Source: Costus lasius
Lineage: Eukaryota; Streptophyta; Magnoliopsida; Zingiberales; Costaceae
Length of the DNA: 64,000 nucleotides
Assembly: GCA_027563935.2 (NCBI GenBank)
Contig: CM050449.1
Coordinates: 86,459,178-86,523,177 of the forward strand
Reading direction: 5' to 3'
The translations under genes were made by a program, and so were the position numbers. The notes under the pieces are model-generated. The model saw only the letters and a program-made list of their open reading frames with translations. It had not been told where the DNA came from and made no database searches. Positions 35,879 to 47,216 of the stretch are shown here, piece after piece. The stretch's first letter is position 1, and each line of letters begins with the position of its first letter.

Positions 35879-36441
35879 AAGGGGTGGCAACAATCCCTTA
35901 AGCTTGTATTCTAAATCCAAACTCAACCCGATTACAAAACTCACTACTTGAACTTGACCCGAACTCAGGTCTAAGTATCTTATTATATAATCTAAACCTG
36001 GCTCGGGTATTTAAATAGGTACTCACAGATAGTTGATAAAGTTAAAAATAAATTATTTATATTTTTAAAATATAATTTAAAAAATTAAATTAATAATAAA
36101 TGTATTTATATAATAACTGTTTATTATTATTTTATAATTTTAATAGTAACAAATATTTATATAATAATTATTTTATTATTATTTATATTATTTTATTATT
36201 ATTTATATTATTTTATTATTATTTATATTTTTAATAATTAAAAATCTATATTTATATTTATTATTAAAATCAAATATCAGGTACCCACATTCCTAAACAC
36301 GATTCAAACTCATCTCTTTTAGCTAATTAGGTAGCTGAACCTCTTATAAATAGGTCTCATCTCTTTTAGCTAATTAGGTAGCTGAACCTCTTATAAATAG
36401 GTCGAGTACCTGTCTAAACTAGGTTAGATTGTCATCCCTAA
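35879..36441. repeat. Possible hAT-like MITE, AT-rich
   Basis: The left end AGGGGTGGCAACAATCC and the right end GATTGTCATCCCTAAT are imperfect inverted repeats of the kind seen in plant hAT-like MITEs. The interior is AT-rich, with TTATTATT arrays at 36120-36240 and a 47-bp tandem duplication (36309-36355, 36356-36402). I could not fix an 8-bp target duplication. Confidence 0.45.
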
Positions 36442-37235
36442 TCTTGTCCACGATTCCGAAGAGTTGTTCATCTGTTTTAAACAAAAATATGCTAAAGGTG
36501 GCTTGAAAGGGGCATAATATCACGTTAATAAATTTAAAATTATTTATTTGTTAGGATAGTTTTAAAAACCCGAAATGCAAAATTCAAGCACAATTAGAAA
36601 TATCAAGATAGCTAAATTGAAGGGTTGAAAGTAAAATACTTAAAAAGTAAAAAAAAAATTATATTGAACTTTTTGAAATGGACAAGGGTTAATCTAGATC
36701 TTGATTATCTTCTAATTTTTTGGGGCTTTATAAACAATTACAAAGAACACAAAAGACATAAAAGATCTTGATCATCTCTACTTATCATTAACACTTCATG
36801 AATCATGTACAAATCACAGCCCAGCACCTTCCCCTAGCAATTCATCATCGGTGCATTGATGCGAGGGCGCATGTATAAAATCAATCAACGGTGGATTGAT
36901 GTGAGGGCGGCATCACAAGCCCCATTATCCTGCAAATAACAATTATTTAGCTCAACACCTGCGCGAACTGATGATGGGAATGAGAATGAATGCAGTGAAG
37001 AAACTTCATTAATTTGGTGAATGAAGAAGCAGAGAGAAAATCAATATCCACGTATAAACATACCTCAATTACTTCGTGGGACTTTTTAAATTGGCCTTCA
37101 GAAGATTGCGGCATTTCGGAGCTCACTTATGTGGAATTCCACATATGGTTGTGATCTTTAAAGAAAACGCTGGTAGACCTTTGATCTGCATTGGTGATAT
37201 TCAAGGTCTTGACCTGTGCAAATTGTCGGAGGATA
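36442..37235. other. Intergenic, downstream of the PPR gene
   Basis: AT-rich. It contains two similar phrases with GGTGCATTGATGCGAGGGCG and GGTGGATTGATGTGAGGGCG (36850-36910). This should contain the PPR 3' UTR; no polyadenylation signal was decisive. Confidence 0.4.
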
Positions 37236-40200
37236 TCAACCAAACACTTCAAAAGCTTCAAGTAAATCAGCATAATCTTCTTTCATTTCTGTAGTCAAAT
37301 CTATCAAGGTGTCGTAAATTTTCATAGCATCTGGATGAAATTTGTCTCCTGCAACAAATGAGACAGTTTCATTTCCCACAGTAATCCAACTAAATCCCGG
37401 TGACTTCTTCACTCCTCTATCTCTCATTGCTTTCCTTACCATCTTAGCCCCGCTCCAGTCACCAGATGAAGAATATATATTGGATAGCAATACGTAAGGA
37501 GAAGAGTTTAGTGGTTCCAATTCAATGAGTTTATCTGCTGCTCGCTTGCCACGGATTTCATCACCATGCATTCTGCAGGATGCAAGCATTGAGGCCCATA
37601 TCACACCATCTGGTTCAAAAGGCATTCCATCAATGAAATCCTCAGCCTCTTTAAGATTACCACTGCGTCCAAGGAGATCTACCACACAGGCATAGTGATC
37701 AACTCTTGGGGTGATTCCATACTTTGTAGTCATCGATAAAAAGTAACTATATCCTTCAGGGACTAGGCCTGCATGACTGCAAGCTGTAAGGACACCGAGG
37801 AATGTGATGTCATCAGGTTCTATTTGTAATTGCTCCATCTGCTGAAAGAGCACAAGGGCTTCTTCTGCATATCCATTCTTTGCAAAACTTACAATCACAG
37901 AATTCCACAAGATGATGTGGTCTTTGTTCTCCAATTCTTGGAACACTTGGAAAGAAGCTCCCACATCTCCGCACTTGGAATACATGTCTATGAGACCACT
38001 GCTTGTGTGCTTGTAGGAACCAAAGCCAGTTCGGACGATGAGGCTGTGGACTATTCTACCATATCTCAAATCAGCCAAGTCTGCGCAAGCTTTCAGAACG
38101 CTAGCTAAGGTGGATTCGTCAGACTTGACATTGAAATTATGCATACTACCAAAGAAAAACAATGAATCGTTACTGTAACCGATTTGTGCATGTCCTGAAA
38201 TGATTGCTGTCCACAATACCATGCTCTTCTTCTCAGGCATCTCCAAGAAGAATCTTTTGCCATCATCAATTTCTAAGGAGTTCAAATACATATCTAAAAG
38301 GGAGATCCCTAGGAAAGAACTATTGTATAGGAGGCCAGATTTGAGCAAATGGCAATGTACTTGCTTCCCCATAATTGATCCTGAAGGACTAGCGCAAGCA
38401 GGAAGAATGCTTGCAAAGGTGAAATCTGATGGCTCTAAGTTCTCGTCCAGCATTTGCCTAAAGGTCGCTAATGCTTCTTCCCGATGATTGTTCTGAATAA
38501 GACCAGCAATCAGAGCATTTGTTGAGACAACGCTTCTTTGTGGCATCTGAGAGTAGACTGTCTTGGCAGTTTCAATTTTCCCAAGTTTTGCATAAAAGTC
38601 TACGAGTGAGCTAGCTACATAGAGATTTGAACTAATACTAGATTTGATAGATAAGCCATGAATCTGGTTTCCTTTCTCAAAATCTTTTAGATTGGAGCAA
38701 GCACTTAGAACACTGGCAAAGGATATCTCGTCAGGTACTCCTATTTCATTCGCCATCATCCTCTGGAACAGACTCAAAGCATCCTCTTCGTTCTCATTAT
38801 GAACAAGCCCAACTATGATTGCATTCCACGAAACAATGTCTTTGTCAGGCATTTTCCCAAGTTTTGCATAAAAGTCTACGAGTGAGCTAGCTACATAGAG
38901 ATTTGAACTAATACTAGATTTGATAGATAAGCCATGAATCTGGTTTCCTTTCTCAAAATCTTTTAGATTGGAGCAAGCACTTAGAACACTGGCAAAGGAT
39001 ATCTCGTCAGGTACTCCTATTTCATTCGCCATCATCCTCTGGAACAGACTCAAAGCATCCTCTTCGTTCTCATTATGAACAAGCCCAACTATGATTGCAT
39101 TCCACGAAACAATGTCTTTGTCAGGCATATGCTCAAATTGCCGTTTCGCATCACTGAGCTGTTCACATTTAGAATACATGTCCAAGAGAGCATTCCCCAC
39201 GAATAAGCTGGCTGCAAAATTGTTTTTGATTGCAGAAGCATGCAACTGCCTACCCAAACTAAGATTCTCCGAGCAAGCACAGGCACCAAAAATGCTAACG
39301 TAAGTGAACTCATCAAGTTCAAGATTAAGTCTTTTCATCTCAGAGAACAACTGCACGGATTCTACTGCATACCCATTCTGTACATAGCCGCCAAGCATAG
39401 CATTCCACATCACTTCGTTCCTCACAACCAAGAAATCAAACACTTTCCTTGCATCTTCTATTTGAGTACATTTAGCGTATAGGTTAACCAAAGAACTTCC
39501 AACAAATACATTTGCGTCCAAACCAAACCTAATTGACACAGAATGCACTTTCCTGCCCTCAATAAGAGCCATTAGATTGGCAGCTGCACTCAGAACGCTT
39601 CCCAGTGTTGACCGGGTAGGCTTTACTCCCATAGCTCTCATTTCGTTAAAGAAACTGAGAGCTTCAGCTACGCGCCCATTTTGAGCATAACCTGAAATCA
39701 TTACATTCCAAGCTACAGCATTCGGAAACTGCATTTGCCTGAATAAATTTTCTGCATCATCAAGCCTTCTTAAACTCAAGAACGCAGTTATAGTGGTCAC
39801 ATAGACGACCTGATCCGGTGTACCACCAGCTTCCACCATTCTTGAAAACAATTCAACTGCTTCATTGCCCATACCCATCCGGGAATAGCCGGCAATCATG
39901 TTGGTCCACGAAATAGTGTCTGGATTAGTAATTCTGTCAAACACTTGGCGTGCATCAGCCACGCGGTTGCATTTCGAATACATGTCGATCAAAGACCCCT
40001 CGCAGAACGAATTGGACTCGAACCCCGTCTTCACAGCAGCAGAATGCACCTGCGTGCCCAAATCAAGATCCTTCATGCGAGCGCAAGCAGACAAAGTGAT
40101 CGCGCAGCCAAACTGGTCCGCCACTGCGCCAGTGGATCGCATTAACCTGAAAGAAGACAAAACGTCTTGGGGAAGGCCTTGGTTGGAATGGGCGGAGAGG

Positions 40201-40577
40201 ACTGAGTTCCAGGCGGCGGCATCTCTCTCCTCGAGGCGGTCGAAGACCCTCTTGGAATAGGAGAGGTGGCCGCATTTGGAGTAGAGGTCGACAAGGGCGC
40301 CACCCAAGGCAGTAGATAGGCGGAATCCGAGCCTGAGGATTCGAGCGTGCAAGGTTTTGCAGCTGTTCGTGAAGGAGCTTCTAAGGGGCGTTTCATCGAA
40401 GTGGTGGTGAGAGTTTAGGGCAACTGCTTGCTTGGAGAGAGAAAGCAGGACATTGGTGTACGTTCGGAGCTCGGGATGGAGCTCGGGATGGAGCCGGGTA
40501 GTTTCGATTGGGATGAAGATCTGATAGGGGCTAATTGAGAAGCGAGAGGGGTTGGTACTATGGTGGCTCGCAAGCAT
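37236..40577 (-). CDS. Pentatricopeptide repeat protein, PLS class with E domain (At3g09040-like), predicted organellar
   Basis: An intronless 1113-aa frame. PPR proteins bind organellar RNA one base per repeat and guide editing, splicing or stabilisation. After a short Ser/His-rich leader, PLS-type repeats run from about residue 70 to 1010, each with landmarks such as SLVDMYSKCG, VSWNAIIVGL and A(I/L)..FSEMK. The C-terminus has E-type motifs (PDGVIWASMLASCRMHGDEI, VLLSNIYSSSGDW, KSPGFSWITVGN) and no DYW domain. Overall it resembles the Arabidopsis protein encoded by At3g09040. Residues about 485-576 and 577-668 are identical through a 276-bp tandem duplication; where they meet, YAKLGK runs directly into MPDKDIVSW, losing about ten residues of one repeat. 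The start sits 45 bp from a foldback repeat. Confidence 0.93.
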   Translation of the reverse strand: MLASHHSTNPSRFSISPYQIFIPIETTRLHPELHPELRTYTNVLLSLSKQAVALNSHHHFDETPLRSSFTNSCKTLHARILRLGFRLSTALGGALVDLYSKCGHLSYSKRVFDRLEERDAAAWNSVLSAHSNQGLPQDVLSSFRLMRSTGAVADQFGCAITLSACARMKDLDLGTQVHSAAVKTGFESNSFCEGSLIDMYSKCNRVADARQVFDRITNPDTISWTNMIAGYSRMGMGNEAVELFSRMVEAGGTPDQVVYVTTITAFLSLRRLDDAENLFRQMQFPNAVAWNVMISGYAQNGRVAEALSFFNEMRAMGVKPTRSTLGSVLSAAANLMALIEGRKVHSVSIRFGLDANVFVGSSLVNLYAKCTQIEDARKVFDFLVVRNEVMWNAMLGGYVQNGYAVESVQLFSEMKRLNLELDEFTYVSIFGACACSENLSLGRQLHASAIKNNFAASLFVGNALLDMYSKCEQLSDAKRQFEHMPDKDIVSWNAIIVGLVHNENEEDALSLFQRMMANEIGVPDEISFASVLSACSNLKDFEKGNQIHGLSIKSSISSNLYVASSLVDFYAKLGKMPDKDIVSWNAIIVGLVHNENEEDALSLFQRMMANEIGVPDEISFASVLSACSNLKDFEKGNQIHGLSIKSSISSNLYVASSLVDFYAKLGKIETAKTVYSQMPQRSVVSTNALIAGLIQNNHREEALATFRQMLDENLEPSDFTFASILPACASPSGSIMGKQVHCHLLKSGLLYNSSFLGISLLDMYLNSLEIDDGKRFFLEMPEKKSMVLWTAIISGHAQIGYSNDSLFFFGSMHNFNVKSDESTLASVLKACADLADLRYGRIVHSLIVRTGFGSYKHTSSGLIDMYSKCGDVGASFQVFQELENKDHIILWNSVIVSFAKNGYAEEALVLFQQMEQLQIEPDDITFLGVLTACSHAGLVPEGYSYFLSMTTKYGITPRVDHYACVVDLLGRSGNLKEAEDFIDGMPFEPDGVIWASMLASCRMHGDEIRGKRAADKLIELEPLNSSPYVLLSNIYSSSGDWSGAKMVRKAMRDRGVKKSPGFSWITVGNETVSFVAGDKFHPDAMKIYDTLIDLTTEMKEDYADLLEAFEVFG
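38575..39126 (-). repeat. Perfect 276-bp in-frame tandem duplication inside the PPR gene
   Basis: Copies at 38575-38850 and 38851-39126 are identical by eye over their whole length. The unit is exactly 92 codons, so the reading frame continues. Confidence 0.95.
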
Positions 40578-40621
40578 GAGTGGATGTTGACGACGCAGGT
40601 GATATAAGGGGGCAAACGTTC

Positions 40622-41023
40622 GGAAAATTGTTGGAAGCGCCTGGGCGCAACTTTTAAATGCGTCTTTCGTTTTGGCATTAAAAATATTTTTTTTTATTTT
40701 TTTAAAAATGATGTATATCTTGTAAGCTATCTAATGATATCAATATTAAGATATTTTAGATTACGTATAGGTATAGAATATCATAATTAATATTAGATTT
40801 TTTATAAAGTAAATAATATTTTGTCTTATATGTAATATTAGTTAAGGTATTTTATACCTATACGTAATCTAGAATACCCTAATATTAGTACCATTGGATA
40901 ACTTACAAGATATACATCATTTCTAAAAAATAAAAAATAAAAAAATATTTTTAGTGCCAAAACGAAGAGACCCCACTTAGAAGTTCTAAGCGCCCCCGGG
41001 CGCTTTCAACAAATTTCCCAAAC
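40622..41023. repeat. Foldback MITE-like element directly upstream of the PPR start
   Basis: The arms begin GGAAAATTGTTGGAAGCGCC and end GGGCGCTTTCAACAAATTTCC. They also share CTTTCGTTTTGGCA..TAAAAATATTTT, TGTATATCTTGTAAG and TTAGATTACGTATAGGTATA in inverted order. Most of the roughly 400 bp is one long imperfect inverted repeat. Confidence 0.8.
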
Positions 41024-41119
41024 GTTCACCGTGGAGACATGGTTGGACATGAGTTGAACACGGTCGGGAATTCAAATATCTATAACGAACAGTATAGGGT
41101 TAGTTTGGGAATAAACCTT

Positions 41120-41475
41120 TTAAGCGCCCCCCGGGCACTTAAGTGCCCCTCATTTTTTTTCTAAAAATATATTTTTTTATTTTTTTAGAAATGATATACA
41201 CCTTGTAAGCTATTCAATGGTACCAATATTGAAATATTTTAGATTACGTATACATATAGAATACCCTAACCAATATCACATATAAGACAAAAAACTATTT
41301 ACTTTATAAAAAAAAACTAATATTATTTAGGGCATTCTATACGTATATGTAATCTAAAATACTCAATATTGGTACCATTGGATAGCTTACAAGATGTATA
41401 TTATTTCTAAAAAAAATTTAAAAAATATTTTTAGGGGTCGTTTTTCCCACTTAAGCGCCCCAGGCGTATAAAAGT
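41120..41475. repeat. Second foldback MITE-like copy
   Basis: Same family as 40622-41023: CCTTTTAAGCGCCCCCCGGG on the left, CCACTTAAGCGCCCCAGGCG on the right, and inverted TTAGATTACGTATACATATAG / CTATACGTATATGTAATCTA inside. Confidence 0.78.
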
Positions 41476-41489
41476 TTTTATACGGATTG

Positions 41490-41945
41490 GCCCTTTTGGC
41501 CCAACTTCTATTTTTAGCTTTTGTTGATTGAAGAAGTGCTGGTTGAAAAGATATTAACTGGAGAAGTTTGAGGGTATTTGGATGTACAGCTTATAGTTAG
41601 GTTATTCTATTTATAATAAATATTTTTTTATTAAAAAAATACTAGGATAAAAATTATATGATTAAATTTATAGTTAACTATAATTAAAATATTTATTAAA
41701 AATATTATATTAAAAAATTATTATTACATATAAGGGTTATTGAGCATAAGCATGTGGGTGGGTGGGTGGGTGGGTGGGGGGGGGGGGGGGGGGGGGGGGC
41801 GAGAGAAGCAGCTTCACTCCTGCTTCTCAGAGAAGCAACTAATTTGTGAGTTGGAACAGAGAAGCTGAAGGGCCAAACGCCTCAGCTTCTTGATTTCTGC
41901 TACTCACAAAGTCATAAGTAAGCCCAAAAGCTAGGCCAAACAGGG
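41490..41945. repeat. Possible MITE containing a long G run
   Basis: The ends CCTTTTGGCCCAACTTC and AAGCTAGGCCAAACAGG form weak inverted repeats. Inside is (GTGG)n, then 24 consecutive G at 41776-41799. A phrase near the left end (GAAGTGCTGGTTGAAAAG) also occurs near 6525 in MIP intron 6. Confidence 0.4.
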
Positions 41946-42442
41946 TCTTTATTCCTAATTTTTGCTGATTAAAAGTAGTTGACTGAGGGCAACGTCCCAA
42001 ACTTAGCCATAAAAGGTGTGGCCGAATTGATTCACCAACTTATTAAATGATTGCATTTCCTATCAGGATGAAAGAGAACAACCACACGATATATAATCTC
42101 AAACATTATGTTGATTCAATTATCAAATTCACCACGTTCGAAAATCACACAAAATAGAGAATATAATAAAGTAGTTTAAAATTCTCAATCAATATTGTGA
42201 AAGAGACCATTCAAAGCCGAGACAAAAGAACAAAAAAAAAATATTTGTGAATGATCATCACTTACACCATCTTCACTTTATATGTGAATGATCATCTAAC
42301 TAACTTGACCACTTCTATAGATAGAGGTTATGTTTAAATACGTTAGACAAGCCTCCTATAATTACCTAAGTTTGAATGTGCTTAACCTCCATGGATAGTT
42401 TTCAAAATATCCAAATTAGTTATAAGCGTTGTAATACATTAA
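41946..42442. other. Intergenic without recognisable feature
   Basis: AT-rich; no coding or repeat signature recognised. Confidence 0.4.
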
Positions 42443-43987
42443 TGATGTTTTGAATTTATATAGTATTTTTATTATACTTTTTATACATAATCTCTCTTAT
42501 TTTTATCATGTTTTCACTTATTTTGACTTAAATCTTTTTATTTATTTGGAATCTTCATCCTTTTTCATTTTTGTTATATTTCAGGGAAAACGATCATATT
42601 TTGATAGATTTTAAAGAATCCGTGTGCATAGATGAATTCTACAAGTTAAGACGAAGCTAACCATCAAATTTCATGCAAATCAGAGCTTGATTGAAAATTA
42701 CGGCCTGCCCGTGATTATTATCATAGCCGTAATTTTTGGGAGGGCACAGAAATAATTACGGCCTGATTATGATATTTATCACAGCTGTAATTTCTTTGGC
42801 ACAAAAATTCAGAATTCATAGAAAGAATTACAACTTACCCATGATTATTTTCACGGCCGTGATTTCTTAAAGATTTTTCACATAAAAAATTATGGCCTAC
42901 CCGTGATTATTTTCACGGCTGTAATTCTTCCAGGTTTCTTTTCCAGAATACACAAAGAGAATTACGGCTTGCCCGTAATTATTATCACGGTCGTAATTCT
43001 GTCCGCCAGTTTCAAGTTTGACTTGGTTTCTTGCCTAAATTGGCTCATTTTCGAGCTTACTTTTGGGAGAAATATATTCAAATGATGGAGAACTATATAA
43101 GGAGGCTTAGGAGTAATTATTGGGACTTTTTGGCCGATTGTCGTGATGAATTTGACGAAGAGGCGAGTTCTAAGGCGACTAGCGACATTCGACGGTTTTA
43201 CACCGGAAAAGTCTCAATTTTCTGATCAATTGGCATCGATCTTTATCAGGAAACTTTGAATTCCTTCCTCCTAGTTGATTTCATAATTTATTTGACAATT
43301 GTAATCGATTTTATGGATTTTGTAACGTGAACATGATCAACATGTCAGCGTAAACCTTTTATTCAAGACTGAGGGTGTAACCCACTATGTTTTCATGACT
43401 TAATTGTAATTTCCTTCTTATGAAGTGATTTACTTGTGTTAGATACAATTATTGTTGCATTTATTTACATGTTAATTGATGACCACAATTTGTATGTTAG
43501 AGACGTCACACAAAGTACTGAAAGATGAATTGCGACATCGGATCTACAGTTTTTGGACAAGTTGATTCGATCACGAAAGTTGTTCGAATCGGCTTGAGGG
43601 ATTTTTATGATTTGTCAAGAACTCAATGGGTTTATTTTGAGTTGATAACCACGAAAGTAGGGAACTAACTCAGATAAACACCGGGTTGTACCGCTGAGAG
43701 GGGCAATCTATACCTTTTGATAAATCTCCTTCAGCACAGTAAATTCTTATTTAAGAAATATTTAGTTAGACAAGACATGAAACATAGTGTGGTGAACCCA
43801 AAATACTGAATTCTCATCAAATCAATTATAACTTATTCTTGATTTCACTTCCTCTAATACAAACATTAAACCCTTTTTTGAATCGTCTAGCTAACGATCC
43901 TGAGAAAAGTCAATACTTGATCATTGGTCTCAGTGGGATCTATATTTTTATTACTTCGACGTTTCCGTGCACTTGTAGATAACATCA
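42443..43987 (+). mobile_element. LTR1: solo Athila-type LTR, TSD ATTAA
   Basis: Starts TGATGTTTTGAATT and ends GATAACATCA, flanked by ATTAA at 42438-42442 and 43988-43992. It holds seven or so TTACGGCC..GGCCGTAAT-type words at 42700-43005. No internal element sequence is attached, so it is a solo LTR left by recombination. Confidence 0.88.
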
Positions 43988-44108
43988 ATTAACTCATTGC
44001 TAGTTTTAAATACAAGTGGCCAACCGGTCAAGCACACATTCATGTTATATAATTAGGTTAATCTTTATTAAACTCGGGGTCTTTTTACAGTGGCAACGAG
44101 TGGTTCGC
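43988..44108. other. Short spacer between LTR1 and element A
   Basis: Contains ATTAA (target duplication of LTR1) and unclassified AT-rich sequence up to the TG of LTR2. Confidence 0.5.
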
Positions 44109-47047
44109 TGATGTCTTGCATTTTAATAGCAATTTCTAGTATTATTTTATCTCAAATATAAGCCTATTTTAATGTTTTTATACTCCATTTAGGCTTATTT
44201 ACTTGTTTGCTTCGGAATCTTCACTTTTTTTTTTTTATTTTTGTGAAATTTTAAGTAAAATTACCCAATTTTGAAGTCTTTTGAAGACTATAAAGTCATG
44301 AGGTGATTCCTTACAAGAAGATGAAGCCACACGTCAAATTTGGGCCCAATCCGAGCTACTTTAGAAAATACAGTCAGGTGAACCCGACAGGGTTCACTGG
44401 TGCTTTCACTGGATGTCCGAAGATTCACAGAACACATCACGGCTTGCCCGTGCTTTTGGTGTTCACCCGTGATTCTCTCGGAGGAAGCTTGCACAGAAAT
44501 GTACAGAAGACTTCACTGGTAGGTGAACCCCGCGGGGTTCACCGGTGATTCTTACCCGAAAGAATTGCAAAGTAGACTTCACAGCTAGGTGAACCTTCCC
44601 CCGGCAGGGTTCACCCATGATCGCGACTTCACTAACCGACCTCCAATCAGTTTCTCTTCGATTCCGGGCCCTAAAAAAAATCTAAAAAAGGCAAGAAAAT
44701 ATGTTTTGGAAAGCTAAGAGGAAGGCAATTCTATAGAATATAAAAGCCCTCTCTATTATTGCCAAATTATCGAGCAATTAGCGCACGAAGCGGCTAGGGT
44801 GAATGGAAGAGGTGACTTAGTATTTTGGGAGCGATTTCGAGAGATTGGAGCGTCAAATCTTCGCAATTTTTGGGGATCTTGTTCGGTTCATCCTCTCCTT
44901 CCTCTCAAAAATATTTTGTAGTAATTTTTCTAATATTTTAGAGAGATTTATGTGAGCTTTTATGACTATTATAGCGTAAAACCCTTTTCGGGAATTGGTT
45001 GAAGCCCATTGATGAATTCTTTCATACAATCTTAATTTGTTCTGTTACTTTGAAGTTTGTATGAGCATATTTTACCTTGGTGCAATTATTTCATTATATT
45101 GCTTTGGCCGTATAGTATGTGTTACATTTACATCATGTTTTGCCTATATTTTATATGATATTTTGGGCTTATTTTGTGATTTTATACTAACTTTTAATGT
45201 TTTTACTTTACTTGGCATAGAATCTTCACTTTTCTTGGTTTTTATGAAAATGAAGGCAAAATGGTATAAAAATGATGGATTTTGCGAAGTTTGAAGTCAT
45301 AGCACGATTCCCGAGAAAATTATGAGGTCGCACGTCAAATTTAAAGCGAAAATAGTGTCAAACGTGACTTTCACAGCCATGGCCGTGAGTTTTTGGGTTG
45401 GCCGTGAGTTTCACATTCGAAGGGTGAAAACGCGACTAAGTAAAAAAGTCCACAGAAACTTTCACGGGTGAGGCCGTGAATCTTTCTGTGTACATAGGGC
45501 ATTTGTCACAGAAACATTTACGGCCACAGCCGTAAACTGTTTATGGGCCATGAGTTTTTCCGCCCCTTCTAGTTTTTCACTCGATTCGACTCCAAATCGA
45601 ACCAGAATTAAACCAAACTCTCCAGAATTCTTTCTTGATGGGTTCCGAACCGATTAAACTATAAAAGGTGAGATTTTTGGAGGGCAAAGGGGACTTTTAC
45701 GAATGAACACACTTAGAGGCGGCGGCTATGGCGAAATTCACTTCCAGATTTCACCCAAAAGAAAGGATTGGTCGCTTCTTTTTTGTCTTCAAATCGAGGG
45801 GAAGCTTTTCTATTCATTTTCTTAGTGAATTCTTATAATTTTGATAGGATTCCAATGCAAGTTTATTCAACATACATGCTATTAACTATGAACATAAGTG
45901 AGTAAACCTTATTTCGGGATGTAACCCGCTGATGTTTATGAATTAAGAATTGTATTTTTACTCTTTGTTAAGATCATTATAGCATTGATTTGTTTAGAAT
46001 TGTGTTTACTTCGTAAATTACTCTGGCCAAGTTTATTTGCGCCTTAGACGTTGCGAGAAGAACCAGAAGATGAATTACAACGTCGTAACTTTTCTATTCG
46101 AAACTACAAATCCAATCACGAGAGTAGTTTGGATTCGTTTGAAGGATTTCATGGTATTTCATAGAACTTAATGGGTTTAGTTACATTAATTGTCACAAGA
46201 GTAGGGGATTAGTGTAACTAAATACTGGATTACACTTCGAGAGGAGGTAATCTATATCTTAGGAAAAAGCCCCTTTCATGACTATAGTCTTATGTTCAAA
46301 GAGTTATCTTTATCAAGTTCATAATTATCAGTGTGGTGAAACCTCGAGTCCCGATCTTTAAAACTAAATTTCAATCCAAAAACGTTACCTCGATTGCTCT
46401 TCGTATTTAGGAGTTCACGCAAAAACCATGATTTGATTAGCCTAGATTTAAACAATTTGTATAATCGATACTTCAATTTGTATCCTCGTTGGGAATGATC
46501 TTTATTTTATTAGTTCGATAAATCCATGCACTTGCGAACGCATCAGGTAGTCGACACGATCATGACTGAGAGGAGGATCGTGTTGGTGGATTCCCTAGGT
46601 AAAACTTGTGAATCTTTGACACAAGAGTGTATGGATTTCGCTCGAGGTTAACATAATCATCCATTCAACTCATTGGGTTTATCTAGAACGATCCACCGCG
46701 AGAGTAGGAGATCGTTCTGGATAAGCACCAGGGTGTATCGACCGAGAGGGGACATCCTGTACTCTTGGGAGGATTCCTTATGCAACGCTAGGAATTCATG
46801 TAATAGATAACTTTTAATGTAGTTAGATTTATTAGTGTGGTGGATATCGAAGTCTCGATCTCTCTCATATAGATATCTTCCGCATCGTTGTGACTGATTT
46901 CTCATTCTCACTTACTTCTTGCAAAAATTCCATTTTGAATCACTTAACTATTGAGATTTAGACTTTCTGGTACTTAACCTTGCTCCATGTGGGTTCGACA
47001 ACCTTTTATATTACTTCGACATTACCGTGCACTTGCGGGATGTGTCA
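44109..47047 (+). repeat. LTR2: 5' LTR of element A, split by LTR3
   Basis: The pieces are 44109 to about 45125 and 46546-47047. GGTGAACC/GGTTCACC words occur at 44375-44625. The second piece ends ACCGTGCACTTGCGGGATGT then GTCA next to the PBS. The same family as LTR9. Confidence 0.82.
45126..46545 (+). mobile_element. LTR3: solo Athila-type LTR nested in LTR2
   Basis: It is recognisable by its own start block (GTTTTGCCTATATTTTATA..TTGGCATAGAATCTTCAC), its own CACGGCC/GGCCGTGA words (45370-45560) and its own LTR end block (CATGCACTTGCGAACGCATC then A). LTR2 resumes afterwards with GAGGATCGTGTTGGTGGA. The left end is uncertain by about 20 bp and the target duplication is unclear. Confidence 0.7.
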
Positions 47048-47053
47048 AGTTTT

Positions 47054-47070
47054 TGGCGCCGTTGCCGGGG
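47054..47070 (+). other. Element A primer-binding site (Athila/Tat type)
   Basis: TGGCGCCGTTGCCGGGG, six bases after the LTR end, is the hallmark PBS context of plant Athila/Tat elements (often assigned to tRNA-Asp). Confidence 0.88.
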
Positions 47071-47216
47071 AGCAACGGTTAATATTAGTATATTTCTGAG
47101 GATTGGTAGACTAAGTTTTAGTTAATTCTGTTGCTTTACTGCTTTTTGTCTTAGTTCCTTTTATTATTGTCTTAAAGCTTTGCAACTGTGTTTGACATCT
47201 TTTTAGGCAAAGAAGC

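Noticed and set aside
37076..37294. A 72-codon plus-strand ORF near the PPR 3' end
   Set aside because: It overlaps the PPR stop region antisense and has no recognisable domain.
39089..40396. Alternative-frame ORFs over the PPR gene on both strands
   Set aside because: Shadows of the 1113-aa PPR frame, which has continuous repeat signatures.
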